A stretch of DNA of 64,000 nucleotides from Alphaproteobacteria bacterium (GTDB taxonomy: Bacteria > Pseudomonadota > Alphaproteobacteria > Micavibrionales > Micavibrionaceae): NCBI GenBank assembly GCA_016699735.1, contig CP065008.1:2566001-2630000 (forward strand), read 5' to 3'. The notes under the pieces are model-generated. The model did not search any database, had not been told where the DNA came from, and saw nothing but the letters and a program-made list of their open reading frames with translations. The stretch's first letter is position 1. Each line of letters opens with the position of its first letter. Both the position numbers and the translations under genes were made by a program. Below, in pieces: positions 41,026-49,647 of the stretch.

Positions 41026-42355
41026 TGAAATGCCTGAGATAAAAGACAATGATGATGCAGAAGACCTTTTACAGGAGATATATGACGAGAAAGTTCCGCA
41101 GCACTCAGTTATATCAAAGCGCGACTTTAAGCCTTGGCATAATCCTAGAAAACACTGGGTAAGAATTCACCAACTATGTAGCTTAGCTCAACGGCTGTTT
41201 AAAGATATAAAGCTTCCAGACGATACCGTTCGATACTTAACTTTACCGGGAGAGGAACTTCTCGACATTCAAGCACTGCAAGCGATTGCCAAAGCAGAGG
41301 CAGAAAACCCTTTAGATATTCAACCACCAGAAATAACTGCCAAAGCAGGCACCGAAGAACTTTTAGATATTCAAGCTGTGCAGGGTACTTTAGAAGGAGT
41401 AAAAGGGAAATCTCTTAAGCTTAAATATATAGGCTTTAATAATGTCGGAAAAAATAAAAATCGCATAGCTGCACAGGAGCACACAGAAAGCTTTTTAAAA
41501 GATATGGAAACAATCCACCAATCCTCACGTATTATAAATGGATTAGTTCAGAATATTGCTAATGAACAATCCGACTCTTATATGTATGTCCGCGATAACG
41601 GGCCATACAATATTATTAATCTTGATCTTTGTAGTTGTATCGCAGAGCAAAGACCACCTTCAGAAAATAGTACTTACTTTGATGCTATCGGTAAAATTCT
41701 TGAATTACAACGCGCCCAAATGTCTCAGCCGTTTATGATGTTCATTGCAACAAGGACCGAGCCTCAAGATATTCAGCCAGACTCTTTAAAAAAAATCATT
41801 AGCGTGTATGATAATAATTTTAAAGAAAATGCCGAGTTTAAAAGAAAATTTGAAGAACTAGTGGTACAACAAGCTGAAGAACTTTTAAATAGGTTGCGTG
41901 CGGGAGACACAGTCCCTCAAGAGGCTCTAAATAAAGTGTTCGGAGTTGGTCTTGGAAAGTGGTTGCTGCACTTAATGAAGCCGAACCCTCCTCACTGGGA
42001 TGTTACGCTAGAACACATATGCTGTTACAGCATAGGCAGCTACGAGGACAATATGCTGTCACTTGCTTTCAAATTTACTCAGGTAAATGTAGGGATACTT
42101 GATAGGATAGGCCTTATAAAGATGGTTACAGGTGTGAAAACCCAAAAAACAGAAGCTGAGCTAGCCACAGAAATGCTCGAAAAATGCGAAACCATCATAA
42201 ACGTTGATACATTACTTCAAAGTGATTCAGTCCAAAAAGACAAAATTATAGCACAGACAGGACGCTTGCTAGGAAACGCAGGATATTCCGCAGAGCATTA
42301 CACTGATTGGGCTAACTCGCTTTTTTTAAGTCCTCAAATAAGCGCAACTGGCTGA
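41018..42355 (+). CDS. unknown protein co-operonic with the GHKL ATPase (445 aa)
   Basis: Translationally coupled to the ATPase gene (8-bp overlap). I cannot assign a family. Visible features are an acidic N-terminus, KRDFKPWHNPRKHWVRIHQL near residue 37, an internal near-repeat (GEELLDIQALQ and TEELLDIQAVQ, near 80 and 117), and KYIGFNNVGKNKNRIAAQEHTESFL. YNIINLDLCSCI follows, which has the look of a Rossmann or methyltransferase motif IV strand, then FDAIGKILELQRAQMSQPFMMFIATRTEP. The rest is helical. It could be a nuclease or adaptor for the module, but no PD-(D/E)XK or HNH motif is clear. The 3' end overlaps the convergent methyltransferase gene by 44 bp. Confidence 0.6.
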   Translation: MSSEMPEIKDNDDAEDLLQEIYDEKVPQHSVISKRDFKPWHNPRKHWVRIHQLCSLAQRLFKDIKLPDDTVRYLTLPGEELLDIQALQAIAKAEAENPLDIQPPEITAKAGTEELLDIQAVQGTLEGVKGKSLKLKYIGFNNVGKNKNRIAAQEHTESFLKDMETIHQSSRIINGLVQNIANEQSDSYMYVRDNGPYNIINLDLCSCIAEQRPPSENSTYFDAIGKILELQRAQMSQPFMMFIATRTEPQDIQPDSLKKIISVYDNNFKENAEFKRKFEELVVQQAEELLNRLRAGDTVPQEALNKVFGVGLGKWLLHLMKPNPPHWDVTLEHICCYSIGSYEDNMLSLAFKFTQVNVGILDRIGLIKMVTGVKTQKTEAELATEMLEKCETIINVDTLLQSDSVQKDKIIAQTGRLLGNAGYSAEHYTDWANSLFLSPQISATG

Positions 42356-43358
42356 GCAATGATTTTGCTATAGCCTGAGATAAAGGTGGAGGTACAGCTT
42401 CGCTAACTTGAGTTATTTGCTGGGATAAAGTTCCAGTTAGAACATAATCTTGTGAGAAACCTTGTAAAAGCATTGCTTCATAAATGCTCAAGCGCCTAGT
42501 GCCGGAAGGGTGTACATGTACTTCTCTGTTACCATACGCCACAGTAGGACTAGGCTTATTCCATCGCAAAGTACGAAAACTTCTTCCAAAAGACTGTCCT
42601 TCAACCAATACGCCTTCCAGACTAAATTTTTTAGACTTAGGTTGCATGCACCAATGATTTGGATGGTACGGAATGTCTACAGGATTAAGCTTGCGGGAAA
42701 AATAAACAGGCTTTGGTAAATTACCTATCGCCTCTTTCACTGTAATCGGCAATGATTTAGACTTAATTCTCTCAGGCGGTTTCCATTCCGCATCAACATA
42801 AATTTTTTTATTTAATCCAACTATAATAAGCCGCTCGCGGTTTTGCGGCACACCATAATGCACAGCATTTAGCATTGACGTGTAAACATTAAATCCGCAC
42901 TCTTCAAAACTTTTTTTAATTTCTTCATATGTATCTCGATGCTTTTCACCAAGAAGACCTTTGACATTTTCAAATACAAAAAAATGAACCGGGCTTCTTT
43001 TATTTAGCTCTTTTAACAAAGCTGCATATGTCAAAGAAAGCTTGTTTCTTTCATCTGACTTTTTCTTGTTTACATTAGAAACACTAAAACCTTGACACGG
43101 CGGCCCACCGATAACACCTACTGGGGTAAATGGACCACCATATAAACGATCCATTTCTTTTAGGGTAAGGTCATTAACATCTTGAACAAAAGCATGGCTC
43201 AATTTTCGATTGACGTTATATGAAGCAATGCTATCAGGACGTATATCGAAAGCTAAACCAACTTCAAACCCCTTTTTTTCAAACCCTATATCCAGCCCAC
43301 CGGCACCACAAAACAAACTGAGCAATACAGGTTTATGCTTAAGTGAGCGTTTTTTCAT
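42312..43358 (-). CDS. C5 cytosine-specific DNA methyltransferase
   Basis: A complete 5-methylcytosine DNA methyltransferase: SAM motif LSLFCGAGGLDIGFEKKGF, catalytic GGPPCQGFSVSN, motif VFENVKGLLG, motif VPQNRERLIIVG, and the C-terminal motifs SPTVAYGNREVHVHPSG and RRLSIYEAMLLQGFSQDYVL. The target-recognition region (about residues 200-270) gives no readable specificity. I chose ATG 43358 because family homology starts there. An upstream in-frame ATG at 43409 would add 17 poor-fitting residues and lie inside a palindrome. It converges on the ATPase operon. Protecting host DNA against the adjacent module, or marking the element, is plausible. Confidence 0.9.
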   Translation of the reverse strand: MKKRSLKHKPVLLSLFCGAGGLDIGFEKKGFEVGLAFDIRPDSIASYNVNRKLSHAFVQDVNDLTLKEMDRLYGGPFTPVGVIGGPPCQGFSVSNVNKKKSDERNKLSLTYAALLKELNKRSPVHFFVFENVKGLLGEKHRDTYEEIKKSFEECGFNVYTSMLNAVHYGVPQNRERLIIVGLNKKIYVDAEWKPPERIKSKSLPITVKEAIGNLPKPVYFSRKLNPVDIPYHPNHWCMQPKSKKFSLEGVLVEGQSFGRSFRTLRWNKPSPTVAYGNREVHVHPSGTRRLSIYEAMLLQGFSQDYVLTGTLSQQITQVSEAVPPPLSQAIAKSLLSQLRLFEDLKKAS

Positions 43359-43390
43359 ACAATTCAAGAGGTTGGAATTTGCAAAGGAAT

Positions 43391-43415
43391 AGCACAATGT
43401 TTTAAACATTGTGCT
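43391..43415. promoter_or_regulatory. perfect palindrome at the methyltransferase 5' end
   Basis: Arms AGCACAATGTTT and AAACATTGTGCT (12 bp each) flank a single T. It sits 33-57 bp ahead of the preferred methyltransferase start, within the divergent region shared with the polymerase-like gene. This is the form expected of a dimeric repressor site, for instance autoregulation by the methyltransferase or an element regulator. No separate regulator gene is visible. Confidence 0.6.
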
Positions 43416-43660
43416 TGGCAGTCCTCTTATTGTAAAGAGTGAAGTTACTATTCCTAGTAGTTGCCTCCAGAAAACTAAAAAAGATAGATGCCTGCATCTA
43501 AACTAGAGAAAGCCAGAGATTCAGTGGCGAAACAAAAACCTAAGAAGCTTCGCTTCCGACCTCATGCTTATTTGATTTTTCCGATGACTAGAAAACGCCT
43601 ATGTAATCTATAAAAGCATTACGATTACTATACAATAAATTTCTAAGGAACAAAAACTAA

Positions 43661-45019
43661 ATGAACTCAAAAAACAAATCCAGACTTAAAAACTTCTTAG
43701 AAACTGCAGCTAAGCTCTCTTATCCTGAAACAGAATATTCCAAGCCAATAAATTTTTCACTCGACTATGCATCCAAACACGGCAAGTTTTTCGATCCTCT
43801 ATTTAAGCAGATTAGCGAAGAGATTGAGGAGCAGGAAAGCAGAAACCGAAGAGCAGAAGACGTAAAAAAACGATTTGAATATGCCGTTAGAATATTAATT
43901 CTAAACATGATGCAAGCCAGAACCTTAATGAAAGGAAACTTATATCTGTGCATTCCTCTCAACAGAAATAATTTCAATCTTGGCAATCGCTATACACCTA
44001 AAGAAGTAACATTTAACCCATTTAAAGACGCGGTTAATGGTTTGATAGAATCTGGCTATTTGACAATACATAGGAAAGGATTTCATGATACTGAAGGCTT
44101 CAATGGCCCACTTCAAACACAAATTTCTCCTACCGAAAAACTGATTTATCAATTCGAGAGCTTTAAAAAGGAATTTTCTTACATTAAATCGAACAAGGCG
44201 AAAGACGAGACCATTATCCTTAAAGCGCCTGATAAAAAGAAGCAGGATTACAAAGACAATAGCTTTACAAATCGAGCACGAAAAAATCTTGATCTTATCA
44301 ATAACACGCTAGCAAAACATGATCTCAAAATTAATGTAACAAATAGCGAGAAAGCCCAGCTAGAAAGTTCTTTAATAAGCCGCCATATTAAAGATCACGA
44401 AACACAGCCGTTTATAGATTTCACAGCCAAAAAACTTTACCGCATTTTTAGTGATGGAAGCTTTAAAAGAGGCGGGCGATTTTATAGAGGATGGTGGCAG
44501 AATGTGCCCAAAGAGTTCCGCAAATTTATCACCATAAATGATAAAGGAACTATCGAACTAGACTATACGAGCCTGCATCCGTCGATCCTTTACGCAAAAG
44601 AACAACTACCTTTAAAAGGTGATGCATATAAAATTCATCCGAAAGTAGCGCGTAGATTTGGCAAGCAAGCATTCAATGCCCTGCTAAACGCTAAAGGAAA
44701 ACCAAAAAAACCATCAGATTTTAATGAAGATGAGGTTGGTATAAATTGGTCAAATTTTCAAAAGATGATGATGGAGAAACATCAAGCTCTAACAGATCGC
44801 GACTATTTCATGAAGGGTTATGGACTCAACATCCAGTTCCTTGACTCACAACTCACGGAAAAAGTTCTGATATACTTTGCCAACAAAAATATACCATGCC
44901 TACCTATTCACGATAGTTTTATTGTCTGCAAAGATAATGAGCTAGAGTTAAGTAATATTATGAAAAAAACTTATAAGGACTTATTTCAGTCGGACATTCA
45001 GATAAGGAAAAAGGGATAA
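43661..45019 (+). CDS. polymerase-like protein with palm motifs A and C
   Basis: The 452-residue protein has a charged N-terminal half (coiled-coil near 50-80) and a C-terminal half that reads like a nucleic-acid polymerase palm. GGRFYRGWWQNVPKEFRKF leads to motif A-like ELDYTSLHPSILYA (Asp301). A basic helix FGKQAFNALLNAKGK stands where motif B would be, and motif C-like IPCLPIHDSFIV has His417-Asp418 as in family A DNA polymerases and T7-type RNA polymerases. Similar uncharacterised proteins occur in proteobacterial mobile elements. No primase or exonuclease motif is seen. It may replicate or transcribe the element. AAGGAAC precedes the ATG. Confidence 0.6.
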   Translation: MNSKNKSRLKNFLETAAKLSYPETEYSKPINFSLDYASKHGKFFDPLFKQISEEIEEQESRNRRAEDVKKRFEYAVRILILNMMQARTLMKGNLYLCIPLNRNNFNLGNRYTPKEVTFNPFKDAVNGLIESGYLTIHRKGFHDTEGFNGPLQTQISPTEKLIYQFESFKKEFSYIKSNKAKDETIILKAPDKKKQDYKDNSFTNRARKNLDLINNTLAKHDLKINVTNSEKAQLESSLISRHIKDHETQPFIDFTAKKLYRIFSDGSFKRGGRFYRGWWQNVPKEFRKFITINDKGTIELDYTSLHPSILYAKEQLPLKGDAYKIHPKVARRFGKQAFNALLNAKGKPKKPSDFNEDEVGINWSNFQKMMMEKHQALTDRDYFMKGYGLNIQFLDSQLTEKVLIYFANKNIPCLPIHDSFIVCKDNELELSNIMKKTYKDLFQSDIQIRKKG

Positions 45020-45107
45020 TAAGTAATAATATAGTAACCCCACCAACTCCCCCACTACTAAGATAAGTTTTATATAAACAATTCATATAATTGGCTTTTT
45101 CAAAATT

Positions 45108-45944
45108 TTAAAAATCAACTAGTGTTACTAGATAAGATGCAAGAAGCCCCCGTGTTCCCGAATAAGCCAACCTCTCAGCATTTTTCAAATATTTAATTAT
45201 CAAGGCTTTTCTGGCCCAAGCCTCAGTGCTACTCCCACTCATAGCAAGACTTAGATGGAATCTCGGAGGAATGCCCTCAAACAGCCCCGGAACATTTTTT
45301 ACTTCAAAATCAGGATCAGGTGAAAAAGCAAAATCAAGCGCAAGACTATAAGCAGTGATATAAGCGGTATTGCTTGCTGTCAGGGCTGCATCAAAAAGAG
45401 TCCATTTGCCATTTGCTCTTTGCCTAGCAATTTCTTCCATTTTAGCGACACGAGCCTGATTTGTTAACTGCCCGGATTCGGGGTTTATTATAGATGTATC
45501 GGGTAATATACCAAATCCCGTCATTTCCTGTGTGTCGGCCATTTCTGGCTCATTAGGAAAAGACTGATAAGTGCTATGCACAACCATCCGAGCTTTAGTT
45601 TCCAATACCAGAACTCTTGCATTCTCTATGGCCAGAAAGACATTCCAGATACTTATCGTTCCCAACGTCAGCAATAACAGGGCAACGCTTCTTGTAATCT
45701 GCCTCTTTAGCAACAATTTAAAACCAGAGCCATGAATTTTGTTATTTCTTTCCAACCACTTATGCAGAACTATACCAATAAGAATTGAAAATATTGACTT
45801 TGGTACTATGTCTACATCCAAACCGCTTATTGCAAAGCTTGAAATCCATGCACAAAAAATATGTAAGATTAAGGCGCTTATAACAATAACGTAAGGATGC
45901 TTTGTTTGAACGGCAATTAACACAATAACAAGAATGAGCAACAT
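45108..45944 (-). CDS. membrane protein of unknown function on the element (278 aa)
   Basis: Four hydrophobic segments lie near residues 1-18, 20-38, 45-62 and 86-108, then a soluble C-terminal domain of about 170 residues (ETKARMVVHSTYQSFPNEPE, KMEEIARQRANGKWTLFDAALTASNTAY) of no known family. AGGAC lies ahead of ATG 45944. The hairpin-rich region 45971-46190 is immediately upstream on the same strand, so that RNA could be its 5' leader. Confidence 0.6.
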   Translation of the reverse strand: MLLILVIVLIAVQTKHPYVIVISALILHIFCAWISSFAISGLDVDIVPKSIFSILIGIVLHKWLERNNKIHGSGFKLLLKRQITRSVALLLLTLGTISIWNVFLAIENARVLVLETKARMVVHSTYQSFPNEPEMADTQEMTGFGILPDTSIINPESGQLTNQARVAKMEEIARQRANGKWTLFDAALTASNTAYITAYSLALDFAFSPDPDFEVKNVPGLFEGIPPRFHLSLAMSGSSTEAWARKALIIKYLKNAERLAYSGTRGLLASYLVTLVDF

Positions 45945-45970
45945 CTCTTTCGTCCTCTGCGAAAACTAAA

Positions 45971-46190
45971 CGGCCACCAAGATTGCTCTTGGCAGCCGGG
46001 GAGTTTGTAACCGCTCAGTGAACGGCGCAGCCTATTTGCTTGCGCTTTTGTATTCAGCCGCCTCCCCGACCACAGGTCGAGAAGGCATCGCTTGATAACG
46101 GCCTGATGCTAGAGGCCGCACTGAGAGGGGTTACAACGCCCCGGAGCTTCTATTGAAGCTCTCCCAGCCAAGGTAAAGACAGGGCTGGAA
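45971..46190 (-). ncRNA. candidate structured RNA or structured 5' leader (about 220 nt)
   Basis: A GC-rich island in AT-rich DNA with seven nested or adjacent stems. Given as plus-strand positions: CCAGCC 46164-46169 with 46183-46188; GAGCTTC 46144-46150 with 46155-46161; a long-range stem of CCGGGG, TTGTAACC and CTCAGTG blocks, 45996-46020 with 46119-46144; GGCCT 46100-46104 with 46113-46117; CGACC 46067-46071 with 46075-46079; GCGCA 46025-46029 with 46041-46045; CCAAGA 45977-45982 with 45987-45992. The last has a GCAA (GNRA) loop on the minus strand, which favours minus-strand transcription toward the membrane protein gene. No known RNA class is recognised. A DNA-level origin or recombination site is the alternative. 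Confidence 0.5.
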
Positions 46191-46324
46191 TCCGTCAATC
46201 ATCATCTATTCTTCTATATACGGGCCACATTAATTAAGTAATTGATAAATAAGGGCAAATTTTTAAAGATAAAAATGTCCTTGTCTAAACGAGGGCTACA
46301 CTGAGATAGATGCTCTATAGCCCT

Positions 46325-48007
46325 TTAATACGGCAGCTTCTCTATCGCATCCTTGAATGTAGGCAGGTGCTCAACGCCGTAATGCGTGTAAATCTGTGTC
46401 GTCACCGTATCCGGTTCATGGCCAACGAGAGATTTGATATTGGCTTCGTCTACACCAGCAGCACTTAGGTAAGTAATAAAACTGTGCCGCAGGCTATGAA
46501 GTGTCTTCTTTTCGCTCTTGAGCCCCAGAACTTTAAGATAGCGTTCATTAAACCAGCGCCCAAGGTTGCGCCCCCACTTCTCATGCTCTGTATAGGTAAG
46601 ATCGTAAAGCAAGCGCGGTTCATACCCGCCCTCATGCTTAACTTGGCCTTGCTTACCACGGGCTTCTTCCACAAACTGAAGAAAGCCTTGATCCAGCAGT
46701 GCGGAGTGAACGGGAACCACACGCTTAGAAGCAGAGGTTTTTAAAGCCTTCCCTTCCTCCTCTTCATCCGTTATATCGAAATACCAAATACCTGTAGCGG
46801 TATCCTGCTTAACATCGTCCGGCAAAAGACCTGCAATTTCGTTACGCCTTGCCCCTGTATATACAGCAATCAAAGCGCCCCAATAATTTGATTTATTTTT
46901 AACAAGATTATCATCGCTAAGACCCATGATAATCTTAGCTACCTCGTTCTTATCAAACATCTCTCGGCGACGAGCTTTTTTCTTCTCAGCCTTGATGCGT
47001 ATTCCCTTAAAAGGATTCTCGGATATGTAACTGTTGCGCTTGGCCCATTCAAACAAGCTCTCAAAATAGGAAAGATATTTGTTAACAGATGAATTGCTAA
47101 TAATTTCAAGCCCATTTTCCTTAGCTATTTGAATCTGCTCTGTCAAAGCCTTACCTGCTGTCAATTTCGCTTTATTCCGTCCTTTCGGAGTAAAGCGCAG
47201 CAAGGCTTTTGCTTCTTGCACCTTAGCAGAATCTAGATGCCCTATTTGATAGTCCTTGCCCAACCAGTCAATAAGGTACTTAAGGCAGTCATATTGCTCG
47301 GTATAGCTTCGCTTGGTTAGTCCAGACTTGATTTCATCCATATAAGCCAAAATAACACTCTCAAGCTTATTTTCAGGCTTGTGATGATGAATTGCCTTGA
47401 TAGTATTATGAGGTGTTATATTAAGGCTAAAATCCGTAACGCTCTGGTTATAGGCTAGGAGGTCTCTGATATACGCACGTTTAACATGTTTGTAATTTTT
47501 TCTTAAAAGCTGGTACTCATCGCTGTCAGGAGCAAATGACAAGCCGTGATGTTCCATAATTTTGACTAAGTCATCTTTTATTGGATCATATGACGGGTCT
47601 TCATACTCGGCACCCATTAAATCCATAATATCGTCAGCATCTTCCTTGCTAACCACTTCCCACTCATTCAAGGCGTTTTGCAGATTTTGGATATTCTGTT
47701 TGGGTAAAGGCCCGCTTTTATCAAGCTTGCTCTTAGTTCGCTCAAGAACCTCAGCATAATAGCCTTTTAACAAAGCCATAATCTCGGCATGGTCCATTTG
47801 CTTCATATCCAGTTCTGCTATCAACTCAGACGTATGATACTCAAGAGCCTTAGCCAATCTCAAGGCTTCCCTTGGGCATCGTGTCTTAAGGGACAGATTC
47901 ACACGGTGAACCCTATCCAAACCCTTGATCGGCAAAGGATAACGAAAATAAAAAATACTATGTCTGGATTTGATAAGATAGCTCGGATTACGCATTTCAG
48001 GTCGCAC
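46325..48007 (-). CDS. int: tyrosine recombinase (integrase) of the tRNA-fMet element
   Basis: The 560-residue integrase catalyses insertion and excision at the tRNA-fMet 3' end. The N-terminal arm (YLIKSRHSIFYFRYPLPIKG, VNLSLKTRCPREALRLAKAL) is of the DUF6538 type. A core-binding domain lies near residues 215-340 (MDEIKSGLTKRSYTEQYDCLKYLIDWLG). The catalytic residues are visible as Arg in TGARRNEIAGL, His-x-x-Arg in HSLRHSFITYL, His in LVGHEPDTV and the nucleophile Tyr in TQIYTHYG. The frame is intact. The start lies 60 bp from the attachment repeat inside the tRNA. Confidence 0.93.
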   Translation of the reverse strand: MRPEMRNPSYLIKSRHSIFYFRYPLPIKGLDRVHRVNLSLKTRCPREALRLAKALEYHTSELIAELDMKQMDHAEIMALLKGYYAEVLERTKSKLDKSGPLPKQNIQNLQNALNEWEVVSKEDADDIMDLMGAEYEDPSYDPIKDDLVKIMEHHGLSFAPDSDEYQLLRKNYKHVKRAYIRDLLAYNQSVTDFSLNITPHNTIKAIHHHKPENKLESVILAYMDEIKSGLTKRSYTEQYDCLKYLIDWLGKDYQIGHLDSAKVQEAKALLRFTPKGRNKAKLTAGKALTEQIQIAKENGLEIISNSSVNKYLSYFESLFEWAKRNSYISENPFKGIRIKAEKKKARRREMFDKNEVAKIIMGLSDDNLVKNKSNYWGALIAVYTGARRNEIAGLLPDDVKQDTATGIWYFDITDEEEEGKALKTSASKRVVPVHSALLDQGFLQFVEEARGKQGQVKHEGGYEPRLLYDLTYTEHEKWGRNLGRWFNERYLKVLGLKSEKKTLHSLRHSFITYLSAAGVDEANIKSLVGHEPDTVTTQIYTHYGVEHLPTFKDAIEKLPY

Positions 48008-48066
48008 CTCTCGGTATGACCGCTAACCTGCTATGATTTTATGAAGTAAAATCAATGACTTAATAA

Positions 48067-48147
<81 letters not shown>

Positions 48148-48340
48148 TCACCAAGAAAAGGGCCGGATTGCTCCGGTGAGATGGGTTATATAGAGACTGC
48201 CCGCAGAAATCAAGCGCACACACCGACATTTCTCTAAAAGACCGAAAAACCGATGCCTCTCAAGGGAGGTGCGCGGAAAGCAAAGCGCAACCTTGATTGA
48301 CTTTTCCAGCTAATATCACCTATTCTGTGCCCCGAAGACA

Positions 48341-48417
48341 ACTCACCGGGGGTGCGCGAAGGCGCTGAGAGCAAACCCTTCGGACCCGAACCGGATCATG
48401 CCGGCGTGGGGAGTGTG
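48341..48417 (+). promoter_or_regulatory. TPP riboswitch (THI element)
   Basis: The conserved parts are present in order: ACTCACCGGGGGTGC, GCTGAGAG, ACCC, GAACCGGATCATGCCGGCG and the closing GGGGAGTG. It ends about 11 bp before the thiO start codon, so control is probably at translation start: thiamine pyrophosphate binding would hide the ribosome-binding region and shut off thiO-thiS-thiG. Confidence 0.93.
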
Positions 48418-48427
48418 AGAGGCAAGG

Positions 48428-49479
48428 ATGAACGAGAAACGCCCGCAAAGCATCAATATCCTCGGCGCAGGCATCATGGGCCTGAGCGCCGCCTACGCGC
48501 TGACAAAAGCCTGGCCGGAATCAAACCTCACCATCATCGACCCATCGCCCGCCGTCAACGCCAGCCGTCTGGCGGGCGGGATGCTCGCCCCCTACTGCGA
48601 GTGCGACCACCTGCCGCCCGAATACATTCCTGCAGGCCTGGAAAGCATACAATTCTGGAAAAATTTCTCGAAGGAAACCGGAAACCAATTCGAATTCGCG
48701 CAGGAGGGAAGCCTCCTCGTCTGCCACGCCGAAGACCGGCATATGATGGAGCGCCACAAAGCCCTCCTCCCTCCGCAAAACCGTGGCGCCCCCGTTGACC
48801 TCGCGGCCACCGAACCGCATCTGGCCGGACGCTTTGGCGAAGCTCTCTTCATTAAGGGCGAGGCCCACCTCCACCCCGCAAAGGCAATGAATGCGCTTGT
48901 AAGGGCGCTGAAGGAACTGGGCGTGACCCTCGCGGACAAACAGACAGACTCGAAACCCGATTTAACCATCGACTGCCGTGGCCTGGGCGCGCAAGACGAC
49001 GAGCCGAAGCTGCGCGGCGTTAAGGGCGAGCTCCTGATCGTCCGCAACCCGGATTTCGCCCTCAAGCGCCCCGTCCGCCTCATGCACCCGCGCTATCCCT
49101 CTATATCGTCCCGCGTGAAGATCATGTCTTCATGATCGGCGCCACGATTATCGAAAGCGCCGACGATTACGTCAGTCTGCGCTCCGGCCTTGAGCTGATG
49201 AGCGCCCTCTACAGCCTCCACCCCACCTTCGCCCACGCGCAGGTTCTGGAAATGAAGGCCGGAGTGCGCCCCGCCTTCCCCGACAACCTGCCCCGCATCA
49301 CCTGCGAAGGCGGAGTAATCCGGGCCAACGGCCTGTTCCGCCACGGCTTCCTGCTGGCCCCCGCAATGGCGACCTGCATCCGCGACCGGATCGCCGGGAT
49401 AGAAAATGGCATGACCGATTTATTTATCAAGGACCGCAAAAATGAAGATCACCCTCAACGGCGCCGAAAAACCGCTTGA
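48428..49479 (+). CDS. thiO: ThiO, glycine oxidase (one frameshift)
   Basis: ThiO is an FAD enzyme that oxidises glycine to the imine used for the thiazole ring of thiamine. The N-terminus has the dinucleotide motif NILGAGIMGLSAAYALTKA. ASRLAGGMLAPYCECD follows, typical of glycine oxidase/DAO proteins. The C-terminal part (AGVRPAFPDNLPRI, RANGLFRHGFLLAPAMA) is in another frame because one C is missing in the CCC at about 49099. Repaired length is about 350. It is directly below the TPP riboswitch and overlaps thiS by 38 bp. Confidence 0.9.
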
Positions 49480-49642
49480 GGCGGAAACGCCGATTACGGC
49501 CCTGCTCGAAAGCCAAGGCTACGCGGGCAAGCTCGTCGCCGTGGCGGTGAACGGCACGTTTGTGCCACGCACACAGCACAAAGAAACAATCATAAAAAAC
49601 GGCGACCAGATCGAAATCGTCGCCCCGATGCAAGGGGGGTAA
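49442..49642 (+). CDS. thiS: ThiS, sulfur-carrier protein
   Basis: The 66-residue ubiquitin-like protein carries sulfur as a C-terminal thiocarboxylate to ThiG. It begins MKITLNGAEKPLEA, has VAVNGTFVPR in the middle, and ends in the required Gly-Gly (APMQGG). Normal length. It overlaps the thiO 3' end. Confidence 0.95.
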   Translation: MKITLNGAEKPLEAETPITALLESQGYAGKLVAVAVNGTFVPRTQHKETIIKNGDQIEIVAPMQGG

Positions 49643-49647
49643 AGCTA

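Noticed and set aside
45996..46144. Integron attC site
   Set aside because: The paired TTGTAACC/GGTTACAA blocks do not fit the RYYYAAC/GTTRRRY core sites, and no integron integrase is present.
43661..46190. Retron (reverse transcriptase with msr-msd RNA)
   Set aside because: The polymerase-like protein lacks the YxDD motif of reverse transcriptases, and the hairpin region is not next to it.
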